A stretch of DNA of 64,000 bases from MFD04580-c1 sp963702995 (GTDB lineage Bacteria; Planctomycetota; Phycisphaerae; Tepidisphaerales; Tepidisphaeraceae): assembly GCA_963702995.1 (NCBI GenBank), contig OY969783.1, forward strand, positions 806,001 through 870,000, given 5' to 3'. This document shows, piece by piece, positions 46,448 to 55,749 of the stretch (its first letter is position 1; each line of letters opens with the position of its first letter). A program made the translations under genes and the position numbers. The notes beneath the pieces are model-generated. The model did not search any database. It was given only the letters and a program-made list of their open reading frames with translations, and was not told the DNA's origin.

Positions 46448-47706
46448 CTACTTCCCCGGGCGTTCCTTCAAGTCCGCCATTGCTTCTTCCAGCGCCATGT
46501 TCGCATAGGCGGTTGACAGGACGGGGTCGCTCTCCATCCAGCGCTTGTCGCCGGCCCAGGAGCCGTCGGGGTTTTGGGTGGTGGTGAGCTTCTGGATCAG
46601 CTCGAGGCGCCAGTCGTGCTTCACGCCTCTGGCGTCGGTGATGACGGGCTCGCCGTACGCGTGAAGGGCCTTGGCGAAGACGTTGTAGTAGTAGAAGAGG
46701 CCGTTCTTCGCGTTCTCCGGCTTGAAGTTGCGCATGCCGGGGTTTTCGTCAAGCGTCCAGTTGTGCTGGATCCAATCAACGGCCGCCTTCACGCGGGGGT
46801 CATCTTTCTTGACGCCCGCATAAAGCATCGACTTCAGCCCGGCGTAGGTCATCGTCCCGTACGAACGCCAGATGCGGCGGCCGTCGGGGCCGACGAAGTC
46901 TTCCGCCTCGCTGTCCCCCTCGCCGTTCGCCGGGCCGTAGATGAAGCCGCCGTCGTCCCCGGCATATTTCTTCTGATCGTTCGTCTCGCTGTTGTTCTGG
47001 CAGCGCGTGACAAACTGCATCGCCGCCTTGAAAGCCGGGTCATCCTCGCTAAGGCCGGCCTCCTTCAGTGCTTCGATCGAGTAGTGGCTGTTCGACAGGT
47101 CGGGCCGGGCGTGGTTCCCATAACCCCAGCCCCCGAACCAGGGGTGCTTGGGGTCGATCACGTTCTGGCCGGGCGGGACGGGCGTCTTCGCCCCGGCTTT
47201 ATCGACGGCGGCCGTCGTCTCGCCGCCGGGCACCCATTGCAGCTTTTTCAGGAAGGCGACGGCATGATCGAGCGGCCCCTTGAGCGATGGGTCGTTGGCG
47301 GCCGCCAGCGCGCTGACCGAGATCGCAGTGTTGTAGTTCGCCAGCGCCTCGGAATAGATCCCGCCCGTCTCCTTCTGGTACGACAGGAGGTGGTCATACC
47401 CCTTCTTTACCCAGTCGGTCTTCGCATTCACCGAGCCACTCTTTGCAAGCCCGGTCAGCACGACCGCCGTCATCGCCGGGAAGGCCTTATCGTTCCGCCA
47501 GCCGCCGTCGGGCTGCTGCTGTGAGTGGAGGTAGCCGACGGACTTGTCGAGCGCCGCGCGCCCCTCGGCGGCCGGGCCCGCGGCGCCACCGTGCCCGCGG
47601 CGGGGGCGGGCGAATCGGCCGCAAAGAGTGGCTGCGTCATCACACCGAATGACACGGCCGCCACGGCGGCACTCAGGGCCAGGAGACGAAAGGGATAGGG
47701 TTTCAT
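46448..47706 (-). CDS. Secreted prenyltransferase/squalene-oxidase-repeat (alpha-toroid) protein (one frameshift)
   Basis: A signal peptide begins at the ATG at 47706 (MKPYPFRLLALSAAVAAVSF, cleavage near LFA-AD). After a frame break at about 47575-47595 the protein continues as an alpha/alpha toroid with terpene-cyclase/prenyltransferase-like repeats: ALDKSVGYLHSQQQPDGGWR, HLLSYQKETGGIYSEA, and near the end LTTTQNPDGSWAGDKRW. The squalene-hopene cyclase DxDD motif is absent, so cyclisation is unlikely. Such exported toroids are common in planctomycetes, with no known activity. Repaired length is about 418 residues. It converges on nuoC across a repeat cluster. Confidence 0.82.
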
Positions 47707-47999
47707 GAGGCACTCCGGTGATTTCGGTCGTCTAGCAACGCCCCCACGCGGCATACTAATCGACGCTCGCCGGCCCCGTGGCGGCCGAGGGCAGGAATTG
47801 CACAGTCGAGCGGATCGGCCGCCGCGCGGGATGCGTTCGTTTAACAAAAAACCGCACCGGGCCGACGCGAACGATTCTTCCGTTCGATCGGCACCCGTTG
47901 CGGCTTTCCCGCCGAGCGATCTCCCCTCCAGGGGAGCCCGGCGTGGGGCGTAATTGAGTGGCGGGCGCTCTCCTGACGGGCCCGCGGTCGAAGCCCGTT
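47707..47999. other. Gene-free interval
   Basis: No supported gene is seen. The interval separates the toroid gene from the 3' end of the large surface-protein gene, both on the minus strand, and so should contain the toroid gene's promoter. A clear -35/-10 pair was not found. Confidence 0.4.
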
Positions 48000-50104
48000 T
48001 CAGAGCGGCGGCAGCTTCGAAACGTCGGCCGCCCCCAGAGCGAGGGTGCCTGCGTCACCGCCCAGTGCCAGCGGGTCGCCGACGGCCCTCGCGGTGGCGA
48101 ACGGGCTGGCCGAGAACGGCGTCACGATCGCCGGCGCTTTGGTCCCGGCCGCGAACTTGGCCGTGAGAACATAGTTCGTTCCGCCGTTAAGCCCCTTGAC
48201 CTGAAGGTAGTAGCGGCCGGCGGTCAGGGTCCGGGTGATCTTCTCAAACGGCGAGTTGGGCGTGTTCGACGTCACCAGGACGTCGCTCCCCTGGACGACG
48301 CCATCGCCGTTCACATCCTTGACGAGGGCGATCGACAGGTCCTCGCCGGCGACGCCGGTGGTCGAGAACGTGGCGGTGTAGGTCGCCGGCACGTCGAAGC
48401 GGTAGTAGTCGTACTGGTCGCTGCCGGGGCCGAAGTTCTGCTCGATGTAGTCCTTAAACGTCTGGGCGGGCGGCGTGGCGCCGGAGATCGGGGCCATGAC
48501 CCGCGCCGCGGCCAGGTAGTTGCCGGCGTAGTCCGGCAGCATTCGAAGCTCATATGAAGCCTGCTCGCCGTCGCCGCCAACCTCCAGGTAGTACGTCCCC
48601 GCCGCCAATGTCGCGTTGAGCGTGCCGGCGCTGAACGGCGTCACGTTCTCGCCATTGTCGAAGCGGCCGTTGTTGTTCGCGTCCTTGATCACCGCGAGTG
48701 ACGGAAGGCTCGTCATGCGCGAGTAATAGGGGTTCAGAAACGCCGAAGCGGTGAACTTCCCGGCCGTGATCATTGTGAACTTGAAGAAGTCGGTGAAATC
48801 GCCGGCGCTGATGCCGAAGCCGTCGTTGAAGAACGTCTCGCCGTCGAACGAGGGCACGGTCCGGGCCTTGGACATGTTGCTATAGGCCTTGGGGTCGCCG
48901 AAGACCGAGTCCAGGTCGGAGTCGAGGTCGAGCTGGTAGCTGGTATAGGCGCCCGCCTGGGTCACGACGGCATAGTACGTGCCGGGGGTGAGCGTGACGC
49001 GGAGCTTCTCGTTCCCTGAAGCGGAACTGGAGGAAACGTACTCATTGCTGGTGATGAAACCGTCGCCGTTGCTGTCGCGCGCGATCGCCATGTGGGCGCC
49101 GAAGGTCGGGGCGCAAAGGTTGACGGGATTATCAACGCGGCATCGACGGTAGTGGTCTGGCTGACCGTGAATTTGTAGAGGTCCGTCGGGTCTGAGTACG
49201 TCGGAAGGAAAGGGTCGCCCACCATGTCGTTGGCTTCGCGGCTGGTGCCCGTCAGGTCACCCCAGTTGCGGGCGGTCGCCGTGGTTTCGCCGGCGTAGTC
49301 GCTGGTCACGCGGAACTGATAGTCGCCCGCGCCGGTGGTCTGGGTGAACTTCACGTAGTACGTCCCCTGCGGGACGGCGTACCGGTCCACGTTCAAAGCC
49401 CCGTTGGAGGACGCCCCGTCGGCCAGGACATTGCCGTTGGCGTCGAGCAGTTGCATCGTTGTATCGAGGCCGCCTCCGCTGCTGATCGGGAGCCGCCGCA
49501 GGCTGATCGTGCCGGGCGCCTCCATGTAGAACTTGCTGATGTCAACGTTGTCGCGGTAGTCGAGGTAGTCGCTGAACGAAATCTGGTTGTAAGCCATGTA
49601 CTTGCTGGTGCTCTGGCCCCAGCTCGTCCCCAGGTCGTGCGCGGTGGCGAGCGTCGAACCGGCGTAATCGTTCAGAAGCAGCAGGGTGTAGTTGGTCGAG
49701 CCGGTCGAATATTTATGGACGCGCACGTAGAAGTATTGGTTCGCCGGGATGTCAACCTGCACCAGGTCCTCGGCGGTGCCCCCCTTCGTCGATGAGCCGA
49801 GCAGGTTCTGGTTCTGATCGTAGACGTATAGGTCGGCGTCAGACGAGAGGTTGTAGACCGCCGCGTACAGGTTGGACTTGCCGTACAGGCTGTAGAACTT
49901 GTAGTAGTCTTCGGTGTCGCTCGCGCTGACCGTCCCGGTCGCGACCATGCTCTTGTCGAGGTAAAAGTTGTTCGGCGGGACATAGGCCTGGGCGAACGAG
50001 TCGTTGGGCTCGGGCGTGGGGGAACTCGTCATCAGCATCCGGCGCTCCAGCGATTCGACCACCCGTAGGACGCTGCGGCGTAGCGCGGGCTTCTTCTGAA
50101 ACAT
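48000..50104 (-). CDS. Large secreted PPC-domain protein with LEPR-like N-terminus (one frameshift)
   Basis: The N-terminus LRRSVLRVVESLERRMLM is the planctomycete LEPR-type motif found before surface or secreted proteins. About four pre-peptidase C-terminal (PPC) beta-sandwich domains follow, with repeated patterns such as FYVRVHKYSTGSTNYTLLL, GTYYVKFTQTTGAGDYQFRV, GTYYAVVTQAGAYTSYQLDL and GRYYLQVKGLNGGTNYVLTA. Calcium-loop-like inserts occur between strands (DSNGDGFITS, DANNNGRFDNGE, DVNGDGVVQGSD). No protease domain is attached. The frame breaks at about 49115-49125, where one missing base rejoins AALIIP to NLCAPTFGAHMA. Repaired length is about 701 residues. A cell-surface structural or binding role is inference. 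Confidence 0.85.
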
Positions 50105-50641
50105 GGCACAGCCTCTCTTGGTTCAGGTGACCACTGATTGCGGAAATGACGGATTTCCCGTGAGGTTCCGACCGTAGCGATACCCGGAAAGCCGAGCAAT
50201 ATTTCTCACAGGACGAAATACAGCAAATTCGCGAGAAAACTCGCGCAAACCTCCCTTCGAAGCACGAAGCGGCCGCCGACCGGCAAGATGGGAAAGAATT
50301 GCGGAAATGCGAGCGCCCCGCGTGCGGATCAGCAGCGGCTGAACCCTGTACCCCACGGAACGTCGCGTCTGTTCGTTTTTCCGAGTCACATGTGAACGGC
50401 CAATCCATGCCCCTTCTGATCCTCACATCGCTGTGATGTGGATAACATTTTCGGTTGCTCAAACGGGGGTCTCTGGTTACCGTTCGTCCACCGCGTGGTG
50501 AACCGCCCGCGGGCACGCCGTGGGTGTCGTGGGTGTCCCCTTTCGGGGCCGGAACAGGCTTGAATTGATGACGTCCTACGCTGTGAGGCGGCCGAACCGG
50601 CTGGCTCGATCTTCGTTCGTGCGCGCGGGCCCGGTCACGCG
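50105..50641. other. Divergent intergenic region between surface protein and glycosyltransferase
   Basis: This 537-base region must hold the promoters of both divergent genes. Two small dyads stand out: TCACATGTGA (about 50388-50397) and CACATC/GATGTG (50424-50429, 50435-50440), the second just before GGATAACATTTT. They could be operator sites, but I cannot name a regulator. GCGTGGTGAACCGC near 50493 resembles part of the repeat at 58711-58751. No coding frame is supported. Confidence 0.45.
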
Positions 50642-52123
50642 ATGGCGCCGGTGGCTCTGGCGTTGGCCATCCTTTTCATGACGCTGCTGCGTCTTCCGTT
50701 CCTTCGCGCCGACCTCACGGACAACGACTCGTGGCGTCAGTGCGATACGGCGACCATCGCCCGGAACTTCACGCGCGAGCCGCGCATCCTCTACCCCCGA
50801 ATCAACTGGGGCGCGCCGGGGCCGGGCTACGTCGAGACCGAATTTCAGCTCTATCCGTTCTTCGTAAGCCTGCTCTATCGGCTCTTCGGCGACAATCCGC
50901 TCTTCGGGAAAGAGGTGAGCATCGCCCTGTCCGCCGTCTGCGGCTTCGTCTTCTTCAGGGTCGCCCGCCGGTTCCTCGATCAGCAGGGGTCGTTTCTCGC
51001 CACGCTCTTTTTCTCGATGGCCCCGATCGTGTTCCGCTTCTCGCGCAACTTCATGCCTGATACGACAGCGCTGCTCTTCTACCTCATCGCGCTCGAACGA
51101 TTTCTGGCCTACATGGAAAGCGACGACTGGGCGCCGCTGCTCGCTTCGGCGGCCGCGATGGCGTTGGCGCTGCTCGTCAAGCCGACCAGCATCCACCTCG
51201 GGCTGGTCCTGATGATCCTCGCGGCGGCCAGGCGCGGGACGTGGCTCGTCTGGTTTCGGCCGAAGCTGCTGGCCTTCGCCCTCATCTCGCTTACACCGCT
51301 GATCCTCTTCTCGATCCACGGCGCCAGGCTGCACCACGACTACGGCAACACGTTTGGGACCGTCTCCGGCGGCGACCCCAAGTGGGGCGGGCCGCGCTGG
51401 TGGTTCAGCCCGAGGTTCTACGAGCACCTGCTCAAGATCGATACCTTCTGGGCCGTCGGCCCCGTCGGGGCGGCCGTGGCGCTGCTGGCGCTGGTCGGCG
51501 TGCGTCGCGCGCCGTTCCGCGTCCTCCTGATCGGCTGGTCGGTGACGATCTTCCTCTACTACCTCATCGTCGCCCGCTACGCCGAGTTCGCGTTTCAGTA
51601 CCACCTGTTCACAGCGCCCCTCCTTGCCCTGGCGGCCGCCGCGGGGGTGACAATGGTTCGCAGGGCCACCCGCACGCGCTGGCCCGCTTGGGCGCTGATT
51701 GTCGGCATCCTGGCCTATCAGTGCGTGAAGGACGCATACGTCGTACAGGAAAGGAGCGTGTTGCTCCGTGACGCCGGCCTGGCACTCGCGCAGGTTTCAT
51801 CGCCCGGGGATCGCGTCGTGGTGCTGTCGCACGACATGGAGATCAAGGACAACGTCCCCAACAACTACCAGGAGCCCGACGTCTTCTTCCACGCCGACCG
51901 CACCGGCCGCTCGTTGGCCGAGGACCGCCAGACCGAGCAGGGGTTGCGGACGGCGATCAGTTGCGGGGCTCGATTTTTCGTGAACTTCCCCGAGCTGAAT
52001 GGAGACGCATCGGCCGATTTTCGCGCGTACGTCAGAGACCATTTCTCGCTGATCACGTCGGGGAAAGATCCGGAGGGGCGTTTTGAGATCTACGCGTGTG
52101 CGCCATCCGCCGACGCGCGATAA
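50642..52123 (+). CDS. GT-C fold (ArnT/PMT-like, family 39-type) glycosyltransferase
   Basis: A 493-residue integral membrane protein with about ten helices and a C-terminal periplasmic segment. The first external loop carries ADLTDNDSWRQCDTATIARN, the place where GT-C enzymes keep their acidic catalytic residue (here the Asp of NDSW). FRFSRNFMPDTTALLF and WAPLLASAAAMALALLVKPT follow the pattern of polyprenyl-phosphate-sugar dependent transferases such as ArnT and PMT. The acceptor (protein, lipid or glycan) cannot be decided. The start at the ATG at 50642 places helix 1 at the N-terminus. The stop is followed by a GGACCGC repeat. Confidence 0.8.
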   Translation: MAPVALALAILFMTLLRLPFLRADLTDNDSWRQCDTATIARNFTREPRILYPRINWGAPGPGYVETEFQLYPFFVSLLYRLFGDNPLFGKEVSIALSAVCGFVFFRVARRFLDQQGSFLATLFFSMAPIVFRFSRNFMPDTTALLFYLIALERFLAYMESDDWAPLLASAAAMALALLVKPTSIHLGLVLMILAAARRGTWLVWFRPKLLAFALISLTPLILFSIHGARLHHDYGNTFGTVSGGDPKWGGPRWWFSPRFYEHLLKIDTFWAVGPVGAAVALLALVGVRRAPFRVLLIGWSVTIFLYYLIVARYAEFAFQYHLFTAPLLALAAAAGVTMVRRATRTRWPAWALIVGILAYQCVKDAYVVQERSVLLRDAGLALAQVSSPGDRVVVLSHDMEIKDNVPNNYQEPDVFFHADRTGRSLAEDRQTEQGLRTAISCGARFFVNFPELNGDASADFRAYVRDHFSLITSGKDPEGRFEIYACAPSADAR

Positions 52124-52157
52124 AATGTTCGCTTCCCAAATCCGTTGACTTCTGTAG

Positions 52158-52255
52158 GGACCGCACTGCGGTCCGCACGTCACCCGTTCCCCAGACACGG
52201 CGGCGTGCTTTGAATGATTTGCTCGCCCCGTGGCGGACCGCGGTGCGGTCCGTAC
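52158..52255. repeat. GGACCGC palindromic element, copy 2
   Basis: GGGACCGCACTGCGGTCCGC (52158-52177) and GGCGGACCGCGGTGCGGTCC (from 52232) are inverse arms, each itself partly palindromic. The 54-base centre has no similarity to copy 1 at 13943-14035. The element begins 34 bases after the glycosyltransferase stop. Confidence 0.8.
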
Positions 52256-52313
52256 TTCGATCGCCCTTTCGCTTGACCCTCCACGGGCTCGTCGATCGGC
52301 GCGGTTCGGCGGC

Positions 52314-52343
52314 ACGCCGTGCGACGCCGTGCGACGCCGTGCG
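52314..52343. repeat. Three exact 10-base tandem repeats
   Basis: ACGCCGTGCG occurs three times head to tail. It lies in the non-coding gap upstream of the dihydrouridine synthase gene. It is a small direct repeat, too short to be a CRISPR or integration site. Confidence 0.75.
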
Positions 52344-52456
52344 TGCCCTACGAAACGCGTCGGTACGTACGACCGGTGCCTCGCCCGGCGAAGTCGGGTA
52401 AGATGCCGGCGGCTCATCTGCTTGGCTGAGCGTACCCTCTGGCTCCCCTGACAACC

Positions 52457-53521
52457 ATGATCGCACCGCTCCGCATCGGCAATCTCGTTCTCCCGACCAA
52501 TCTGCTCCTCGCGCCGATCGCGGGGTATTGCGATGTGTCGTATCGGCTGGTCGTGCGATCATGCGGGGGCGTGGGGCTGGTTTGCACCGACCTGCTGAGC
52601 CCGGACGGCGTGTTGCGCGAGAACAAGCGATCGATGGAGCTGGCGGCCACCTGCCCCGAGGATTGGCCGCTGGCGATGCAGTTGTACGGTGGGGACGTTG
52701 ACAAGCTGTGTGATGCGGCGCGGTGGGCGGAGGATCGGGGGGCGTTCGTCGTGGACATCAATATGGGGTGCCCGGTCGATAAGGTCACCAAGCGCGATGG
52801 GGGGAGCAAGCTCCTGTGCGACCCGGACAAGACGCTGCGGATGGTCGAGCGGATTGCCGGGGTGCTGAAGCGTGTCCCGCTGACCGCCAAGCTGCGGCTG
52901 GGGTGGGACGATAGCTGCATCGTCGCCCCCTATCTGGCGAGTCGCCTGGAAGAGGCGGGCGTGCAGTTGGTGACGATCCACGGGCGAACGACGCAGATGC
53001 GTTTTTCGGGCGCCGCCCGAATCGACGGGATCGCCGAAGTCGTGGCGGCCGTGAAGCGGATCCCGGTCATCGGCAACGGCGACATCAAGTCCCCCGAAGA
53101 CGCCAAGCGGATGATGGACGTCACCGGGTGCGCCGGGGTGATGATCGGCCGCGGAGCGCTGTCGGCGCCGTGGATCTTCCGCGATACCTGGAGCTACCTC
53201 ACCACCGGCGTCATCCCGCCGCCGCTGTCGCTGGAGGCCAAGTGCCAGTTGATGCGCGATCACTTCGTGAACCTCTGCCGGTTCCGAAACCTGCGCTGCG
53301 CCATCGGCGAGCTGCGCAAACGGGTAAGCTGGTACGCTAAGAAGATGGGGCCGAGCCGATACCTGCGCGAATCGATGCAGACGATCGAAAGCGTCGAAGA
53401 CTTCGACGCCGTCGTCGCCGGCTTTCTGGAATGGCGCCGGCAATACGAGCAGGAGATCTCGCCCGAGCGGCGTCGGAGGGAAGGAATCGAGGTCGAGACG
53501 GAACTGGTGGATGCAGCTTAG
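52457..53521 (+). CDS. dus: tRNA-dihydrouridine synthase, DusB type
   Basis: A 354-residue FMN enzyme that reduces uridine to dihydrouridine in tRNA with NADPH. The N-terminal TIM barrel has LLLAPIAGYCDVSYRLVVRS, the catalytic Cys in DINMGCPVDKVTKRDGGSKL, AKLRLGWDD, TIHGRTTQMRFSGAARID, VIGNGDIKSPEDAKRMM and GVMIGRGALSAPWIF. A helical C-terminal domain binds tRNA. The DusB assignment follows from the CPVxKVxKxxGGS pattern and overall length; the target position is not shown. The gene stands alone and is followed five bases later by an AATCCGAA repeat element. Confidence 0.93.
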   Translation: MIAPLRIGNLVLPTNLLLAPIAGYCDVSYRLVVRSCGGVGLVCTDLLSPDGVLRENKRSMELAATCPEDWPLAMQLYGGDVDKLCDAARWAEDRGAFVVDINMGCPVDKVTKRDGGSKLLCDPDKTLRMVERIAGVLKRVPLTAKLRLGWDDSCIVAPYLASRLEEAGVQLVTIHGRTTQMRFSGAARIDGIAEVVAAVKRIPVIGNGDIKSPEDAKRMMDVTGCAGVMIGRGALSAPWIFRDTWSYLTTGVIPPPLSLEAKCQLMRDHFVNLCRFRNLRCAIGELRKRVSWYAKKMGPSRYLRESMQTIESVEDFDAVVAGFLEWRRQYEQEISPERRRREGIEVETELVDAA

Positions 53522-53525
53522 AGGT

Positions 53526-53657
53526 AAATCCGAAATCCGAAGCCCGAACATCCGAAGGAAGCAGCAAGAAGGAAGAAAGAGAATCAGACCAGGCAGGTTT
53601 AACATTTCTTTAAGTTTGGATTTGCTGCTTCTTTCGGATTTCGTGTGTCAGATTTTT
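53526..53657. repeat. AATCCGAA palindromic element, copy 3
   Basis: The left arm (53526-53560) reads AAATCCGAAATCCGAAGCCC then GAACATCCGAAGGAAGCAGCAA. The right arm (53622-53657) is the inverse, TTGCTGCTTCTTTCGGATTT then CGTGTGTCAGATTT. The centre is again AG-rich and then T-rich. It lies directly between the dus stop and the next gene's signal peptide. Confidence 0.85.
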
Positions 53658-53690
53658 TCTTTCTCGGCAGGCACTCAACCTGGGGTACGG

Positions 53691-55053
53691 ATGCGATCAG
53701 CAATGACCTTTATGGCCATGGCGGCCGTCTGGTTCGGTGCGATGGGGACGCTCGTGGGTTGGGCCGGCGATGCGAAGCCGGCTGCCGACCAAGGCGTACG
53801 GATTGCCATCACCAAGCTCGACCACACCGCCGTCGCCGGCCGCGTGACGGACCATGACGGTGCCGGGTTTACGCTAACCGATCTCAAAGGGGCGACGCAA
53901 ACCATCAAGTGGGCCGAGCTGAGCCCCAAGGCCGTTGCCGACGTACTTGACGCGGTCCTCGCCAAGGGGACCGGCGAGGATTGGCTGGCGGCCGGGAAGG
54001 TGCTCGCGCGGCTCCCAAACGGAAAGTTCCAGGCCACCCGCGCCTTTGCCAAAGCCCAGAAGCTCGACCCGACGCTCAAGCCCCGAATCGACGAAGCGAA
54101 GAAAGACCCTTCCGCGGGAAGTGGCGAGGCCGCTGCCACAAGCGCCGGCGTGAAGGGCGGCCCGGCCGCACCCGATGGCATGGGCGACGCCACTGCGCCG
54201 CGCGGGCCGATGGGCGGCGGGGCGGTCGAGGCGGCCCGATGGGGCAAGGCGACCGACGCCGACCAGGCGGCCGCCGTCGCCGAGCTGAAAGCGCTTCGCC
54301 TCCGAAAGCAAGAAAGGGAAGGCGGGGGAATTAAACCTCATCGAGACAAAGTTCTTTCTCTTCTATTCCGACCTCTCCTCAAAAGAGGCGACGAACTGGT
54401 CGGGCCTGCTCGACCGCATGTACGGGCGCTTGGCGGAACAGTTCAACGTCCCCGACGGCCAGAACATCTGGCGCGGTAAGGGGCTGATCATCGTGTTCCA
54501 GAAGGAGAAGGACTATTTCGACTTTGAGCGCGACAGCCACCACACCGACGCGAAGGGGACAGCGGGCATGTGCCATTCGTACGGCAGCGGACTGGTCCAC
54601 GTCGCGTTCTTCCGCCAGCCGGACGAACTGGCCTTCGCGCACATCCTCGTCCACGAATCGACGCACGGGTTCATCCACCGGTATCGCTCGCCGGTCTTCA
54701 TTCCAAGCTGGGCGAACGAAGGCCTTGCCGAGACGATCGCCAGCGAATTGGTCCCCCAGCCGACCCGGGCGACCAACGTTCACTTCTCCGCCATGGAAGG
54801 AGTGCGATCGCACAAGGGCGTGGGGGACGAATTCTTCAAGACCGAGCACATCGAAGGGTGGCAGTACCCCGTCGCCGAGAGCCTCTGCACCTACATGATC
54901 ACACAGAACAAGACCGGCTACGTGAACTTCATCAACGCCCTGAAGGACGGGATGCCGATCAACGACGCCCTGACCAAGGTCTACGGAGCGGCCGAGGATC
55001 GACTGGTCGAGTACTTCACCCAATGGCTGGAAGCCCCGCCGCGGAAGAAGTGA
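53691..55053 (+). CDS. Secreted HExxH zinc metallopeptidase-like protein (frameshifted)
   Basis: A signal peptide (MRSAMTFMAMAAVWFGAMGT) leads to a 190-residue N-terminal region with an SH3/SHD1-like beta segment (DGAGFTLTDLKGATQTIKWA) and a Gly/Ala-rich linker. After a frame break at about 54325-54335 the catalytic domain begins with NLIETKFFLFYSDLSSKEAT. It carries HILVHESTHGFIHRY (HExxH zinc site) and FIPSWANEGLAETIAS, where the Glu in NEGLAE is the likely third ligand, the gluzincin/DUF1570-like pattern. Repaired length is about 454 residues. Peptidase activity is predicted from the motif only. The stop is followed by the second terminal-inverted-repeat element. Confidence 0.8.
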
Positions 55054-55080
55054 TCGACCCATCGATCGACGGCTTCAAAC

Positions 55081-55192
55081 GAGCCGCGCCCGTAACAGAC
55101 TGTCGAAAAAACCGGTAACAGCGACCAACGAACGCCGTTTTTGAGCGAAAGACGAAGCATTTGCCGGCATTTTTTGGGTTTTCGACAGTCTG
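55081..55192. repeat. 97-bp element with terminal inverted repeats, copy B
   Basis: CAGACTGT (55096-55103) and ACAGTCTG (55185-55192) bound the element. It is copy A (26624-26737) in reverse orientation: ACCGGTAACAGCG, CCGTTTTTGAGCGAAA, AGCATTTGCCGGCATTTTTT and GGGTTTTCGACAGTC all match with a few substitutions. Similarity continues outward through CGAGCCGCG to 55081. It lies 28 bases after the metallopeptidase stop. Confidence 0.85.
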
Positions 55193-55301
55193 GTAAGGAA
55201 GCGGGCAGTCGCCGTACTCGGCGACTGAGGCCTTGGACGGACAGTAGACACCCGCCTCCGGCGGGCCCCGCTTCCCAACGGGCGCGGTTCATTGGGAGAA
55301 G

Positions 55302-55592
55302 TCACCAGACGAACAGGCCGTGAAGCTTCCAGAACGCCGCGGCCGCGAGCAATGCAATCGCCGCGACGACGACCCACCCCTTGCGCCCGTACCGAGGCTC
55401 GTCGAACGAAACGTAATTGTGGCAGTGCGGGCAGATCTCGGCTTCTTCCGTGATCGGTTTCTTGCAATAGGGGCAGGGGATTAGCTCGGGGTCGTCCGAG
55501 TCGTCCATGTCCGATTCGAGTGGGTCATCGTGGTCGTCGAACATGTCGTCGTCCGCCTCGGCGTCATCGTCATCGTGGTGGACGTAGGGCAT
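55302..55592 (-). CDS. Small zinc-ribbon, single-helix membrane protein
   Basis: A 96-residue protein. The first 37 residues are very acidic (DDDDAEADDDMFDDHDDP). A zinc ribbon follows (CPYCKKPITEEAEICPHC), then a C-terminal helix (GWVVVAAIALLAAAAFWKL). Proteins of this design recur in planctomycete genomes with no known function. It probably sits in the inner membrane with the ribbon in the cytoplasm. It is divergent from the ribulokinase gene and no operon partner is visible. Confidence 0.78.
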   Translation of the reverse strand: MPYVHHDDDDAEADDDMFDDHDDPLESDMDDSDDPELIPCPYCKKPITEEAEICPHCHNYVSFDEPRYGRKGWVVVAAIALLAAAAFWKLHGLFVW

Positions 55593-55749
55593 AGGAAGCT
55601 GCTCGCACTCGGTCTCTCATTGCGCCGGCCCTGGCTCGGGACGTGCGGACCGCGCCTCACAAGACGCCGTCGGCAGTCAGTGGATCGAGCTTACCCGACC
55701 GCTCGCGGGCGGCACAGCGGCCGGTATCATCTACGCCGGAGGTCGGTTT

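Noticed and set aside
52314..52343. Attachment site or iteron origin
   Set aside because: Only three 10-base units occur, with no integrase, replication protein or AT-rich region nearby.
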